64,000 bases of DNA from Clostridiales bacterium (GTDB taxonomy: Bacteria; Bacillota; Clostridia; Christensenellales; Aristaeellaceae). The position numbers and the translations under genes are program-made. This document shows positions 28,875-40,132 of this stretch, piece after piece; position 1 is the stretch's first letter, and every line of letters begins with the position of its first letter. The stretch covers positions 2,294,001 through 2,358,000 of the forward strand of contig CP069419.1 of the NCBI GenBank assembly GCA_017569285.1. The letters are read 5' to 3'. The notes under the pieces were generated by a model. That model saw only the letters and a list, made by a program, of their open reading frames with translations, did no database searches and was not told where the DNA came from.

Positions 28875-29669
28875 TTATAGCTTTTGATTCGCCGCGGAGG
28901 GAGACATATACCGGTCAAACACCGCCTGGATTTCATCCGCGATGGCCGCACTGGACGCCAGGATGGCGGCGGGACGGTCATAGCGCATTTCCACGGGCTC
29001 CAGCGGCATGGAAACCACCCCGCCGGCTTCCCGGACGATGAGGCTTCCGGCCGCGTAATCCCACGGCTTCAGGTTTAGCTCGAAGAAAGCGTCGTGGCGC
29101 CCGCAGGCCAGGTAGGCAAGGTCGATCGCGGCGGAACCGCTCCGGCGGACGTCGGCGCAGGAATGCAGGTACGCCAGGGCCAGCTCCATGCTCTTTTCCG
29201 CCAGCTCCGTATGGTACGGGGCGGTGCCGAACGCGACCAGGGCTTTGTCAAACGGGGTTTCGGAAACATGGATTTCCTTTCCGTTCATGCTTGCCCCGCG
29301 GCCGGCTTCCGCGTAGAACATCTCCTGCATGTAAGGCTGCCAGATGAGGCCGACGGCCGGTTTCCGGTTTTCGCACAGCGCGATGGATACGGCGCTGCAC
29401 CGGTAATCATGGATCAGGTTGGTGGTTCCGTCCACGGGATCGACGATCCAGGTCGGCGCGTCGGTCAGGGCGCCGTTTTCCTTCTCCTCCCCGATGACCT
29501 GGGAGCCGGGAACCAGGGCAAGGAGCGCCTGCTGCAGGTACTCCTCCACCTCCCGGTCGACATTGGTGACGAAATTCGCGTGGCCTTCCTTCTGGTCAAT
29601 CTGTGAAAGGGACCGGGCGGAAAAGAAATCCCCCGCGGTCCTCGCAATCTGCATCAGTTGTTCGCGCAT
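28875..29669 (-). CDS. Inositol monophosphatase family protein
   Basis: A 264-residue phosphatase of the IMPase/FBPase superfamily. Metal-binding residues are visible: Glu61/62 in IGEEKENG, then IVDPVDGTTN (Asp77, Asp80) and WDYAAGSLIVREAGG near residue 205. Substrate could be inositol phosphate, a sugar phosphate or PAP. A -10-like TATAAT lies at 29703-29708 on this strand. Confidence 0.9.
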   Translation of the reverse strand: MREQLMQIARTAGDFFSARSLSQIDQKEGHANFVTNVDREVEEYLQQALLALVPGSQVIGEEKENGALTDAPTWIVDPVDGTTNLIHDYRCSAVSIALCENRKPAVGLIWQPYMQEMFYAEAGRGASMNGKEIHVSETPFDKALVAFGTAPYHTELAEKSMELALAYLHSCADVRRSGSAAIDLAYLACGRHDAFFELNLKPWDYAAGSLIVREAGGVVSMPLEPVEMRYDRPAAILASSAAIADEIQAVFDRYMSPSAANQKL

Positions 29670-29725
29670 CGTGTTTCCTCCGGTTTCCTGTATCGACAGA
29701 CTATTATACCATGCCGGCGGGCCGG

Positions 29726-29736
29726 TGTGGTATAAT
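29726..29736 (+). promoter_or_regulatory. Extended -10 element for the U32-like gene
   Basis: TGTGGTATAAT, 40 bases before the start codon. No good -35 box. The same 11-mer occurs at 30718 and, on the minus strand, at 10929. Confidence 0.6.
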
Positions 29737-29775
29737 CAACGGGCATACCGGAACAAAAAAAGGAGAGGAAAGCGG

Positions 29776-30669
29776 ATGCAGGCTGTATATCATCTTCCGG
29801 GACTGTTTGAGTTTTATGAATTATACCGGGTATTCCTGCCGCTTTTCCGCGAACACCGGAACTGGTTTTATGACTGGTGCACCATCGGCTCGGTTTACGG
29901 CGCGCCGGCCGGCTGCCGCTGGGACGGGGGCCGGGCCGGATTCGGGGAGGCAAAGGCAGGGGACGCGGCAGGGCTGATGCGGGAATACGGCATCTCGCCC
30001 CGGCTGACCTTCAGCAATTCCCTGCTGCGGGAAGGGGACCTCGCTGACCCGGAATGCAACCGCCTGTGCGCCCTGTTTGAAAAAAGCGGGCCGGTGCCCG
30101 CCGGGGTGATCCTCACCTCGGACCTGCTGCTGGATTACCTGCGGGAGAAGTATCCCGGGTTCTACTTCGTTTCCTCCACGACCAAGGTGCTGGATAATTT
30201 CCGGCAGCTGGAGGAAGAACTGAAACGCCCGGAGTTCCGCTTCGTGGTGCCGGATTTCCGGCTGAACAGGGAGCTGGAACGGCTGATGGCCCTGCCGGCG
30301 GAACTGAAGGGCAAGGTGGAGTTCCTGTGCAACGAGGCGTGCTGGTTCGACTGCCCGGACCGGAAAGCCTGTTATGAGAACGTGTCCCGGAAGAATCGGG
30401 GAGAAAACTGCGAAGATCATATCTGCGTATCCCCGTATGCAGACAGGGGATACCGGTTTTCCGACGCGATGGAAAATCCCGGATTCATCGGCATCCGGGA
30501 GATCCGGGACAACTATATGCCGAACGGGTTTTCCCACTTCAAGATCGAGGGACGGAGCCTGGGCAGCGCGGTGATCCTGGAGTTCCTGCTGTACTATATG
30601 ACGAAGCCGGAATACCAACTGCGGGTGCGGGAGGAAATCTACCTGGACAGTTCACTGGACCTGTTCTGA
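29776..30669 (+). CDS. U32-like TIM-barrel protein of unknown function
   Basis: A 297-residue protein. The centre has a Cys cluster (CNEACWFDCPDRKACYENVS region, about residues 188-206) and the end has FKIEGRSLGSAVILEFLLYY. These recall U32-type TIM-barrel proteins that hold iron-sulfur clusters, but the classical U32 protease signature is absent. AAAGGAGAGG precedes the ATG. Preceded and followed by its own promoter elements, so likely monocistronic. I do not assign a function. Confidence 0.6.
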   Translation: MQAVYHLPGLFEFYELYRVFLPLFREHRNWFYDWCTIGSVYGAPAGCRWDGGRAGFGEAKAGDAAGLMREYGISPRLTFSNSLLREGDLADPECNRLCALFEKSGPVPAGVILTSDLLLDYLREKYPGFYFVSSTTKVLDNFRQLEEELKRPEFRFVVPDFRLNRELERLMALPAELKGKVEFLCNEACWFDCPDRKACYENVSRKNRGENCEDHICVSPYADRGYRFSDAMENPGFIGIREIRDNYMPNGFSHFKIEGRSLGSAVILEFLLYYMTKPEYQLRVREEIYLDSSLDLF

Positions 30670-30717
30670 CGCAAGAAAAATGACAGCCGGGAGAATACGG
30701 GCATCTGCGGCCGGATC

Positions 30718-30728
30718 TGTGGTATAAT
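30718..30728 (+). promoter_or_regulatory. Extended -10 element for serine dehydratase
   Basis: TGTGGTATAAT, 48 bases before the start codon of the next gene. Confidence 0.65.
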
Positions 30729-30775
30729 GGAACCGGAAAGACAAATGAATAAAGAAAGCCAGAGGTATTCATCCG

Positions 30776-31969
30776 ATGAAGAGCATCCGCAGCGTATACA
30801 AGATCGGCCATGGTCCCTCCAGTTCCCATACAGTCGGCCCTTATAACGCCGCCAGGCGATTCGGCATGCGGCATCCGGAAGCGGACGGTTTCCGCGTGAC
30901 GCTGTACGGATCACTCGCGTTCACAGGGGCCGGACACGGAACCGGGAAGGCCATCCTGTCCGCACTGCCGGGGGCGGAAATCCGGGTGGATGATACCCGG
31001 AAGGACCTTCCGCATCCGAATACCATGCTTTTTACCGCTCTGAAGGACGGGCAGGAAACTGAAAGCGTGCGGGTCTTTTCTGTGGGCGGGGGATCTGTCC
31101 GCTTTGAAAACGAGCCGGATGATGAAGAACGGGAAGTATATCCGGAGAAGAACCTGACGGAGATCCTGGAAGTGTGCCGGAAGAGGAACCTGACGCTGAC
31201 GGAACTGATCCGTGAGCGAGAGGGGGAAGGACTGCAGAAATACCTGGCGGAATCATGGCAGGCCATGCGTGAAGCGGTTCAGCGCGGTATCCGGGCGGAG
31301 GGAACGCTTCCCGGCGGACTGAATGTGCAGCGGAAAGCCAGAATCCTGTTTGAGAAACGCTGCTACAACGAGAGCGCCGACGTGACCATGAACCGGCTGA
31401 TCGCGGCTTATGCATATGCGGTGAGCGAAGAGAACGCCAGTGAGAATATCGTGGTCACGGCGCCGACATGCGGCAGCTGCGGTGTGATTCCGGCCGTGTT
31501 CTACTATATGCAGGAAGACCGGGGCTTTCCGGAAGCGGAGATCCTGGACGCCATTTCGGTCGCTGCCCTGGTGGGCAATGTGATCCGGACAAACGCCAGC
31601 ATATCCGGAGCGGAATGCGGATGCCAGGCGGAGATCGGAAGCGCGTGCTCCATGGCCGCGGCAGGACTTGCGGCCCTGTACCGGCTGAACCTGGAACAGA
31701 CGGAATATGCCGCGGAAATTGCGATGGAGCACCATCTCGGCCTGACGTGCGATCCGGTGAACGGACTGGTGCAGATTCCCTGCATTGAGCGAAACGCGGT
31801 TGCCGCCATGCGTGCGATCAGCGCGGTGAACCTTTCCCGCTTCCTGTATGAAACGCGGAAGATTTCGTTTGACACGGTCATTGACACAATGTACCAGACC
31901 GGGAAAGACATGGATGAAAAGTACCGGGAAACTTCCCACGGAGGGCTTGCCCAGCTGTACAAAATCTGA
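30776..31969 (+). CDS. L-serine dehydratase, iron-sulfur type, single chain
   Basis: A 397-residue enzyme that deaminates L-serine to pyruvate with an oxygen-sensitive iron-sulfur cluster. The beta-type domain opens with IGHGPSSSHTVGPY and the alpha-type domain holds TAPTCGSCGVIPAV, ECGCQAEIGSACSMAAAG and LTCDPVNGLVQIPC, which supply the cluster Cys residues. Both domains are in one chain as in E. coli SdaA, but about 55 residues shorter. Stands alone, not linked to the sugar genes. Confidence 0.93.
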   Translation: MKSIRSVYKIGHGPSSSHTVGPYNAARRFGMRHPEADGFRVTLYGSLAFTGAGHGTGKAILSALPGAEIRVDDTRKDLPHPNTMLFTALKDGQETESVRVFSVGGGSVRFENEPDDEEREVYPEKNLTEILEVCRKRNLTLTELIREREGEGLQKYLAESWQAMREAVQRGIRAEGTLPGGLNVQRKARILFEKRCYNESADVTMNRLIAAYAYAVSEENASENIVVTAPTCGSCGVIPAVFYYMQEDRGFPEAEILDAISVAALVGNVIRTNASISGAECGCQAEIGSACSMAAAGLAALYRLNLEQTEYAAEIAMEHHLGLTCDPVNGLVQIPCIERNAVAAMRAISAVNLSRFLYETRKISFDTVIDTMYQTGKDMDEKYRETSHGGLAQLYKI

Positions 31970-31988
31970 GCGGGGAGAAAAACAAAAA

Positions 31989-32020
31989 CGAAGCCGGAAG
32001 GAGAAATCCTTCCGGCTTCG
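31989..32020. terminator. Terminator between convergent genes, stronger on the minus strand
   Basis: CGAAGCCGGAAGGA and TCCTTCCGGCTTCG form a 14-bp stem. The minus strand runs into TTTTTGTTTTT, while the plus side is T-poor, so it mainly serves the AraC gene. Confidence 0.8.
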
Positions 32021-32039
32021 CTGTGCCTGCCGCCGGCGG

Positions 32040-32870
32040 TTACGCCCGGTTCAACGGCACCCAGATGTACACCTTCATATCATCGGAGCCTTCTTCCGGG
32101 GGAAGATAGACCTCAATATCATACTCCCCGGCCAGGGTGTATCCCTGCAGCGCCGGAAGCCATTCCGACCAGATCTTCGTGTTGGTGTCCTGCAGTGTTT
32201 TGATGGTGCAGGGGAACTGCGCCCACAGGCTGCCGGGGATCACCCGGGTTTCGCAGCCTTCCGGCACATCTTCCCACGGGAAATAGAGATCCGCGATCCA
32301 GTAGTCAAAGTCCTTTCCCTTCATGTCGATGCATACGCCGAAGGTGCCCATGATCGGCCGGTCCTTTCCCTGGGCCAGCCACTCATCCCAGAACTTCGGG
32401 ATCTCCTGGTAGCTGGTGTCGGAATTGAACGGCCGTTTCACGCCGACAATCGTAAACGGTGCTTTTTCAACAATACGGTAATCCATCATACTGCCGCCCT
32501 CCATTGTGATTTTGATGTGCAGCGGGGCAAACGACCGCAGGGACGCGCCGGGTTCCCGGGCCATGGACGGGGAAACGCCATGGAAGCGCAGGAAAGCCTT
32601 AGTGAAGCTGTCCGGGGAATCATAGCCGTACTTCAGCGCGACGTCGATCACCTTCGCACCGGTCCGGGCCAGTTCCTGGGCGGCCTGCGACATCCTGCGC
32701 GCACGGATGTATTCGCCGACCGTCATTCCGCACAATGCGCCGAAGATCCGCTGGTAATAGAAGGGAGACAGCGCCGCTTTCCCGGCGATCTCCTCAATGT
32801 CCAGCGGGTCGGTCAGGTGCTCCTCGATAAAGTCGATTGAATGCTGGAGTCCTTCAATCCATCCCTGCAT
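32040..32870 (-). CDS. AraC family regulator with GyrI-like effector domain
   Basis: A 276-residue regulator. The AraC/XylS helix-turn-helix pair is N-terminal (residues 8-107, with ALSPFYYQRIFGALCGMTVG and ALKYGYDSPDSFTKAF). The C-terminal 150 residues form a GyrI/SOUL-like effector-binding domain, as in the Rob/SoxS-like group that senses small ligands. GGAGGTGAG supports the ATG at 32870. It lies downstream of the 1,193-residue fusion gene on the same strand, but no link to it is evident. Confidence 0.88.
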   Translation of the reverse strand: MQGWIEGLQHSIDFIEEHLTDPLDIEEIAGKAALSPFYYQRIFGALCGMTVGEYIRARRMSQAAQELARTGAKVIDVALKYGYDSPDSFTKAFLRFHGVSPSMAREPGASLRSFAPLHIKITMEGGSMMDYRIVEKAPFTIVGVKRPFNSDTSYQEIPKFWDEWLAQGKDRPIMGTFGVCIDMKGKDFDYWIADLYFPWEDVPEGCETRVIPGSLWAQFPCTIKTLQDTNTKIWSEWLPALQGYTLAGEYDIEVYLPPEEGSDDMKVYIWVPLNRA

Positions 32871-32996
32871 GGTACTCACCTCCGTTGCGCAGTCAGTATA
32901 ACAGGACGGGAAAACGGATGCCCGACTTTCCGTGCCCTCATGGAACGGGTGGGGGAAATGGATCAATGAAACGGGGAAACGGTCAATCCCGCTGCG

Positions 32997-35900
32997 TTAT
33001 CCGACAATGATCCTGGAAGAAACGGATGCCCGGACCAGGTCTTCGGACGCGGAAAGGCCGAAATAGGGCGTTCCGTCCGGCCGGAAGTGCACCCGCCGGA
33101 TTCCGTCGCACCGAAGCATTTCGGTCAGGCTGGTCTCCGCGTGGTAGGCGATCATCAGTTCACCGTCGCTGCCGGTAAAAAAGGAGTTGTGGCCGGGACC
33201 GTATTCGCCGTCCACAGAATAGAACGTCAGGACGGGAGTGATGCTCTTATTCCAGGAGCGGAGGTCCAGCAGGTCGCTGCCGGAATCCGTGGTGAGCAGG
33301 CCCAGCGCATAGGTGTAGCGGTTTGCGGAACCGCCGGAGTAGGTCAGGAAAACCTTTCCGTCCCGCAGGAAGGCATACGGCCCTTCGTTGTTGATGGTTC
33401 CGGCGACGTTTTCCCAGCCGAGCAGCGGGCGGGTCAGCAGCACCGGATCGCTGGTAAGCCGCCAGGGCTCCCGCTCATCGATAGAGGCGATATACAGCAT
33501 GGATCCGGAATCCAGCGGCGTTCCGATGTGCTCACGGTAGGACCAGACAACATAGGAACCGCTTCGGGCGCCGATATAAGTCATGTCCAGGGTGATCGCG
33601 GCATCCGCCAGCGGGCTTCCGTCTTTCCGCACCACGCGGACCGGGTTTTCCCAGCCGTCCGGATCGGTGATCCGCCCGGCTTTTTTCTTTTTCATCATAT
33701 GGCACTGCGGACCCCATTCATGGCCGCTGACCGCGAACAGGATATACAGTTCACCGCCGATCACATGGAACTCCGGCGCCCAGAAGGTCTGCTCAAAACC
33801 GCGCTCCGGACTGAACGGAAGGATCAGGTGTTCCGTGATTCCCTCCGCAAAGAGCCCTTCGACGGTTTTGGCTTCCCGGACATAAAGGCCGATATCATCC
33901 AGGTTGTCATTGGTGGAGATGTAGTACCATCGGCCTTCCCAGCAGAAGATTACGGGATCCCCGTACCCTTCGGCCAGCGGAAAGCGGAAGGACTGCTGGG
34001 AAACAGTTCCCTGCGCGGTGCAGGTGCCCGGCCGGTCAAAGCAGACGGTATCCGGATCCCAGGCGATCTCCTTTTTCCGGACGGAGCCATCGCTGTACCG
34101 GATGAGGGCGGGGACGCGGGCCAGGTCCTGCATGCTTTCCGCGCGGATCTCCTCCGGGACGCCCGTTCCGGTATGGACAACCGGACTCCAGAAGCGCAGC
34201 GCGGTTTCCGCCAGGGCGCGGCTGACGGCCAGGGAGCCGGAGGTACGGCCGGAAGGAAGCGCATCCGTGTCCACCAGGCCGGCCGGTTCAAAATGGACCA
34301 GGTCCCGGGTTTTCCACAGGAGCAGTTTTCCGGCGGCGGTTTCGTCCGCATCGCCGTTTTCATAAACCCGTTCGCCGCAGATACCGATCGTGCCGTCCTC
34401 CAGGCGGAAGATCCCGGGGTTGCGGACGCCCACGGGGACGATCGTATTGCGGTCGGAAATCCGTCCTTCCGCAAAGAGAATACCGTAGTTTTTGTTGAAG
34501 GGGACCATCTCGGTGTCTTCCGCCTCAAAAGCCAGGTGGATGCTGCGGGCCAGGCCTTCCGGATAGCTTTCGGCACTGACGGGCCGGGTGTATACATGGA
34601 TGACGGCCCGGTCATCCTGCCACGTTTCCCCGGCCAGGCCCTCCAGGATGGAACCGCATGCCCAGGGCATCAGCGCGAACCAGGTGGAAGCCGGGGAACC
34701 GTCCGGCCAGGTTTCGGTGAGCAAGCCTTCGCAGTGGCAGAAGCGTTCGGACATCCATCCGGTTTTCCCGTAGCCGAATTCCCTGTCCCGGGTGTTGTGG
34801 CACTGGCAGCTCCACAGGACGGTGTCTTCCAGGCGGCTGCGGACATACGCGTCCTCCCTGAAACGCAGGTAATACCGCATTTCGTCCATCACGGAGGAGG
34901 ACATCGGGTGGATATGCGGATTGGTGACGGAAGTGATGCTGCCGCCGCAGCTGGACCAGCCGACGGTGCTGAGCGGCGGCACCCGGACCGGCGAATTGTA
35001 ACAGAACTTGAAAAGGTATTCATAGTACAGCGCGTCCCGCAGGTGGTTCAGCAGTTCCTCCTGCCCGGCGCGGCCGTCGGGTTGATCCGCACACCGGATT
35101 TCGTGCAGGTTGCGGACCGCGCGGATATAGGCCAGGATCCCTTCGGAATCGATATTTTTGTCAATGTCCAGCGGGCCGCCGTAGCATTCTTCATGCCGGA
35201 CATAGGTACCATGGTACCATTTTTCGCTTTCCAGCAATCCGGGGAGGTAAGCCCGCTCCCCGGTGAGGCGGCAGTACATCGCAGCCGCGGCCAGGCACCA
35301 TGCGCCGGAGAAGGAGTCGTATTCCAGGCCGGCGCCGGTTTCCTCCGAAAAGATGTAGGGGTACTCGCCCGTGCTGCTGCGGCTTTGCTCCGTGCGGGCG
35401 ATCACATCCCGGGCGAACGCGAGCCAGTCGGGATGATCCGTGCCGCATGCTTTTTCCAGCTCGTATGCCTTCAATACCAGGTAAACGCTTTGGCCGACCA
35501 GGTAAGCCGCATGCCCGGGAACCGGCTGCTTGTCATACCACCAGCCGCGGTTGCTCCACCGGCCGTCCTGTTCCGCCGTGAAGGGCAGGCCGTTCCGGCT
35601 GTTCACGCAGCTGCGCACAATATGGCCGATACAGTCCAGCGCCTGGGCGCGCATCGTTCCGTCCCCGAGGCGGCGGGCGGACATCAGCATCGGCACCGCG
35701 GCTGAGAGGCCGTTTGTCCACGAGACAGAGGGGAGAAGGCGGTTTTCGAAATGAGTGCCCCGGTCAAACACAAAACCGGAATAGCAGTGGGCATCCGGAA
35801 TCCAGGCATCCCGGGAGATGGCGGAGGCGATGTCCCGGACGGTTTCATAGACGGAGCCGGCCCTGCGCGGCGATTCATGCCAGAGCGTGTAAACCTGCTT

Positions 35901-36578
35901 CAGGATGCTGTGGATTTCCCGTTCGTCCCCGGCCGGGCAGTCGAAACAGTACAGGGTAACGTCAACGGATTCACCCCGGCGGAGAATGAAGCAGTTTTCA
36001 TCCGGCTGCCTGCGCGGCAGGATATGGTGGGAATCCACAAACAGCCATGGCGCGTTTTCATAGCCCAGGGTGTACCATACTTCGCCGTCCGCAAGAGAAC
36101 AGCCGAATCCCGCGTACTGGTCAAAGTCCCCGCAGGATCCGGGCTGCCATGCGGCGCGGTTCCCGTCCCGGCGGATATAGTACGGCGATGCGGAAATGCC
36201 CCGGACCCTTCCGTCCAGGAACATCAGCGCGCAGGGATGGGAAAGCCGGTCGCTGCGGACCATCCACCAGGGAGAGGCCGGGAAGCCGCCGTCCATCCGC
36301 AGGCGCGGCGTTTTGCTGTCGGTTACCAGGGGCGCGCTGCCCCGGTTGGTGCCGAACATGAACCCGGGCAGGTAAAAACGGGCGGAAGGATCCGGGCTTT
36401 CCGCACGCATGGCGATCCGGATCACACCGGCAAAGTCAGAATCGGCCGTGACACGGATTTTCACTTCCGCGGGGCTGGCAGGTTCCGGCCGGGTCATCTC
36501 CCAGCGGAGGGAATGCCGGCTGAGCGGTTCGTAAGCTTCCGGCCCGCCTTTTGTGCGGGCAGCCAGTCGGAGGTCCAT
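32997..36578 (-). CDS. Large two-module glycosidase: alpha/alpha-barrel region plus GH43
   Basis: A 1,193-residue protein without signal peptide. Residues 1-200 look beta-rich; about 200-690 look like a six-hairpin (alpha/alpha) domain of no family I can name (VSWTNGLSAAVPMLMSA, then GYGKTGWMSERFCHCEGLLT). From about 690 a beta-propeller region begins. Its last 330 residues fit GH43: Asp874 in YGDPVIFCWEGRWYY (base), Glu936 in FWAPEFH, Glu1065 in NNEGPYAFL (acid), then YGPGHNSFF. Between about 690 and 860 an extra NPGIFRLEDGTIG blade-like part precedes the canonical first blade. The ATG at 36578 has only AGGGTGA upstream, so the start is uncertain. It is divergent from a LacZ-type gene; arabinogalactan or arabinan side chains are plausible targets. 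Confidence 0.72.
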   Translation of the reverse strand: MDLRLAARTKGGPEAYEPLSRHSLRWEMTRPEPASPAEVKIRVTADSDFAGVIRIAMRAESPDPSARFYLPGFMFGTNRGSAPLVTDSKTPRLRMDGGFPASPWWMVRSDRLSHPCALMFLDGRVRGISASPYYIRRDGNRAAWQPGSCGDFDQYAGFGCSLADGEVWYTLGYENAPWLFVDSHHILPRRQPDENCFILRRGESVDVTLYCFDCPAGDEREIHSILKQVYTLWHESPRRAGSVYETVRDIASAISRDAWIPDAHCYSGFVFDRGTHFENRLLPSVSWTNGLSAAVPMLMSARRLGDGTMRAQALDCIGHIVRSCVNSRNGLPFTAEQDGRWSNRGWWYDKQPVPGHAAYLVGQSVYLVLKAYELEKACGTDHPDWLAFARDVIARTEQSRSSTGEYPYIFSEETGAGLEYDSFSGAWCLAAAAMYCRLTGERAYLPGLLESEKWYHGTYVRHEECYGGPLDIDKNIDSEGILAYIRAVRNLHEIRCADQPDGRAGQEELLNHLRDALYYEYLFKFCYNSPVRVPPLSTVGWSSCGGSITSVTNPHIHPMSSSVMDEMRYYLRFREDAYVRSRLEDTVLWSCQCHNTRDREFGYGKTGWMSERFCHCEGLLTETWPDGSPASTWFALMPWACGSILEGLAGETWQDDRAVIHVYTRPVSAESYPEGLARSIHLAFEAEDTEMVPFNKNYGILFAEGRISDRNTIVPVGVRNPGIFRLEDGTIGICGERVYENGDADETAAGKLLLWKTRDLVHFEPAGLVDTDALPSGRTSGSLAVSRALAETALRFWSPVVHTGTGVPEEIRAESMQDLARVPALIRYSDGSVRKKEIAWDPDTVCFDRPGTCTAQGTVSQQSFRFPLAEGYGDPVIFCWEGRWYYISTNDNLDDIGLYVREAKTVEGLFAEGITEHLILPFSPERGFEQTFWAPEFHVIGGELYILFAVSGHEWGPQCHMMKKKKAGRITDPDGWENPVRVVRKDGSPLADAAITLDMTYIGARSGSYVVWSYREHIGTPLDSGSMLYIASIDEREPWRLTSDPVLLTRPLLGWENVAGTINNEGPYAFLRDGKVFLTYSGGSANRYTYALGLLTTDSGSDLLDLRSWNKSITPVLTFYSVDGEYGPGHNSFFTGSDGELMIAYHAETSLTEMLRCDGIRRVHFRPDGTPYFGLSASEDLVRASVSSRIIVG

Positions 36579-36705
36579 ATGCGTCACCCTGCCGGCGCGG
36601 CAACGGCAGTTCCGGGAATGAAAACGGGAGCCGCCTGATTTCCCGTAATCAGCCGGGATCCCGTCCCGGCGGTTATGGATCGATTGAGTGCTTTTGAATG
36701 CCTGT

Positions 36706-36734
36706 ATTATACCGGAATACCCGCATGATTCCAA
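36706..36734 (-). promoter_or_regulatory. Promoter of the GH43 fusion gene
   Basis: On the minus strand TTGGAA (36729-36734), 17-base spacer, TATAAT (36706-36711). Confidence 0.75.
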
Positions 36735-36808
36735 GTATTATGGCGGGATTTCATGCGGAGGGACGAAGTGAAAATGCTGCCCGGCCTGCGGGAACGGGCT
36801 TTTTCTGC

Positions 36809-36838
36809 TTGCCCAAAGCGGCCTGTACCGGTTATCAT
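36809..36838 (+). promoter_or_regulatory. Probable promoter of the LacZ-type gene
   Basis: TTGCCC (36809-36814), 18-base spacer, TATCAT (36833-36838), 48 bases before the start codon. Confidence 0.55.
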
Positions 36839-36852
36839 AGGCACAGGAATGA

Positions 36853-39888
<3,036 letters not shown>

Positions 39889-39950
39889 AGCGGAAAAACT
39901 GCCCGGCCTGCGGGGCCGGGCAGCGTGATGAGTGAAAAGTGAAAAAGGAG

Positions 39951-39990
39951 AAACCCCAGGAAACTCATGTACAAGTTTCCTGGGGTTTTG
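39951..39990. terminator. Terminator after the LacZ gene
   Basis: AAACCCCAGGAAACT and AGTTTCCTGGGGTTT form a 15-bp stem followed by TGATTT. A second GC-rich hairpin without T-run (CTGCCCGGCC...GGCCGGGCAG) lies just upstream at about 39900. Confidence 0.85.
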
Positions 39991-39996
39991 ATTTAC

Positions 39997-40132
39997 TTTG
40001 CGGTAATGTGCGGTACTTGATCGCAGCACCGCAAACTTTATAGTCGCGACTCCACAACCGTGGAGCTCGCTCCTTAAAGTTTGAGAATGACGCTGACGAG
40101 ACTCCCCGCACTGCGGGTCGTCAGCGTCATTC
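39997..40132. repeat. Tandem hairpin element, type A, copy 1
   Basis: Three nested or adjacent stems. TTTGCGGT/ACCGCAAA spans 39997-40035. CAAACTTTA (40032-40040) pairs with TAAAGTTTG (40075-40083) and encloses CTCCAC/GTGGAG. GAATGACGCTGACGA (40085-40099) pairs perfectly with 40118-40132 and encloses CCCGC/GCGGG. GACTCC occurs at 40048 and 40100 just at the foot of each inner hairpin. The last arm overlaps the stop codon of guaA. A related copy lies at 48253-48344. Confidence 0.75.

Noticed and set aside
33087-35705. An 872-codon open frame on the plus strand
   Set aside because: Antisense to the GH43 fusion gene, no domain features, and typical shadow composition.
32997-36734. Start of the GH43 fusion gene at 36734
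   Set aside because: The extra 52 residues are Arg/Ser/Gly-rich with no domain features and cover the predicted promoter TATAAT at 36706-36711. The ATG at 36578 is more likely.
40085-40132. Simple terminator of guaA
   Set aside because: The 15-bp stem overlaps the guaA stop, but no T-run follows on the minus strand, and its RACTCC foot matches the element at 48253, so it is better described as a type A unit.
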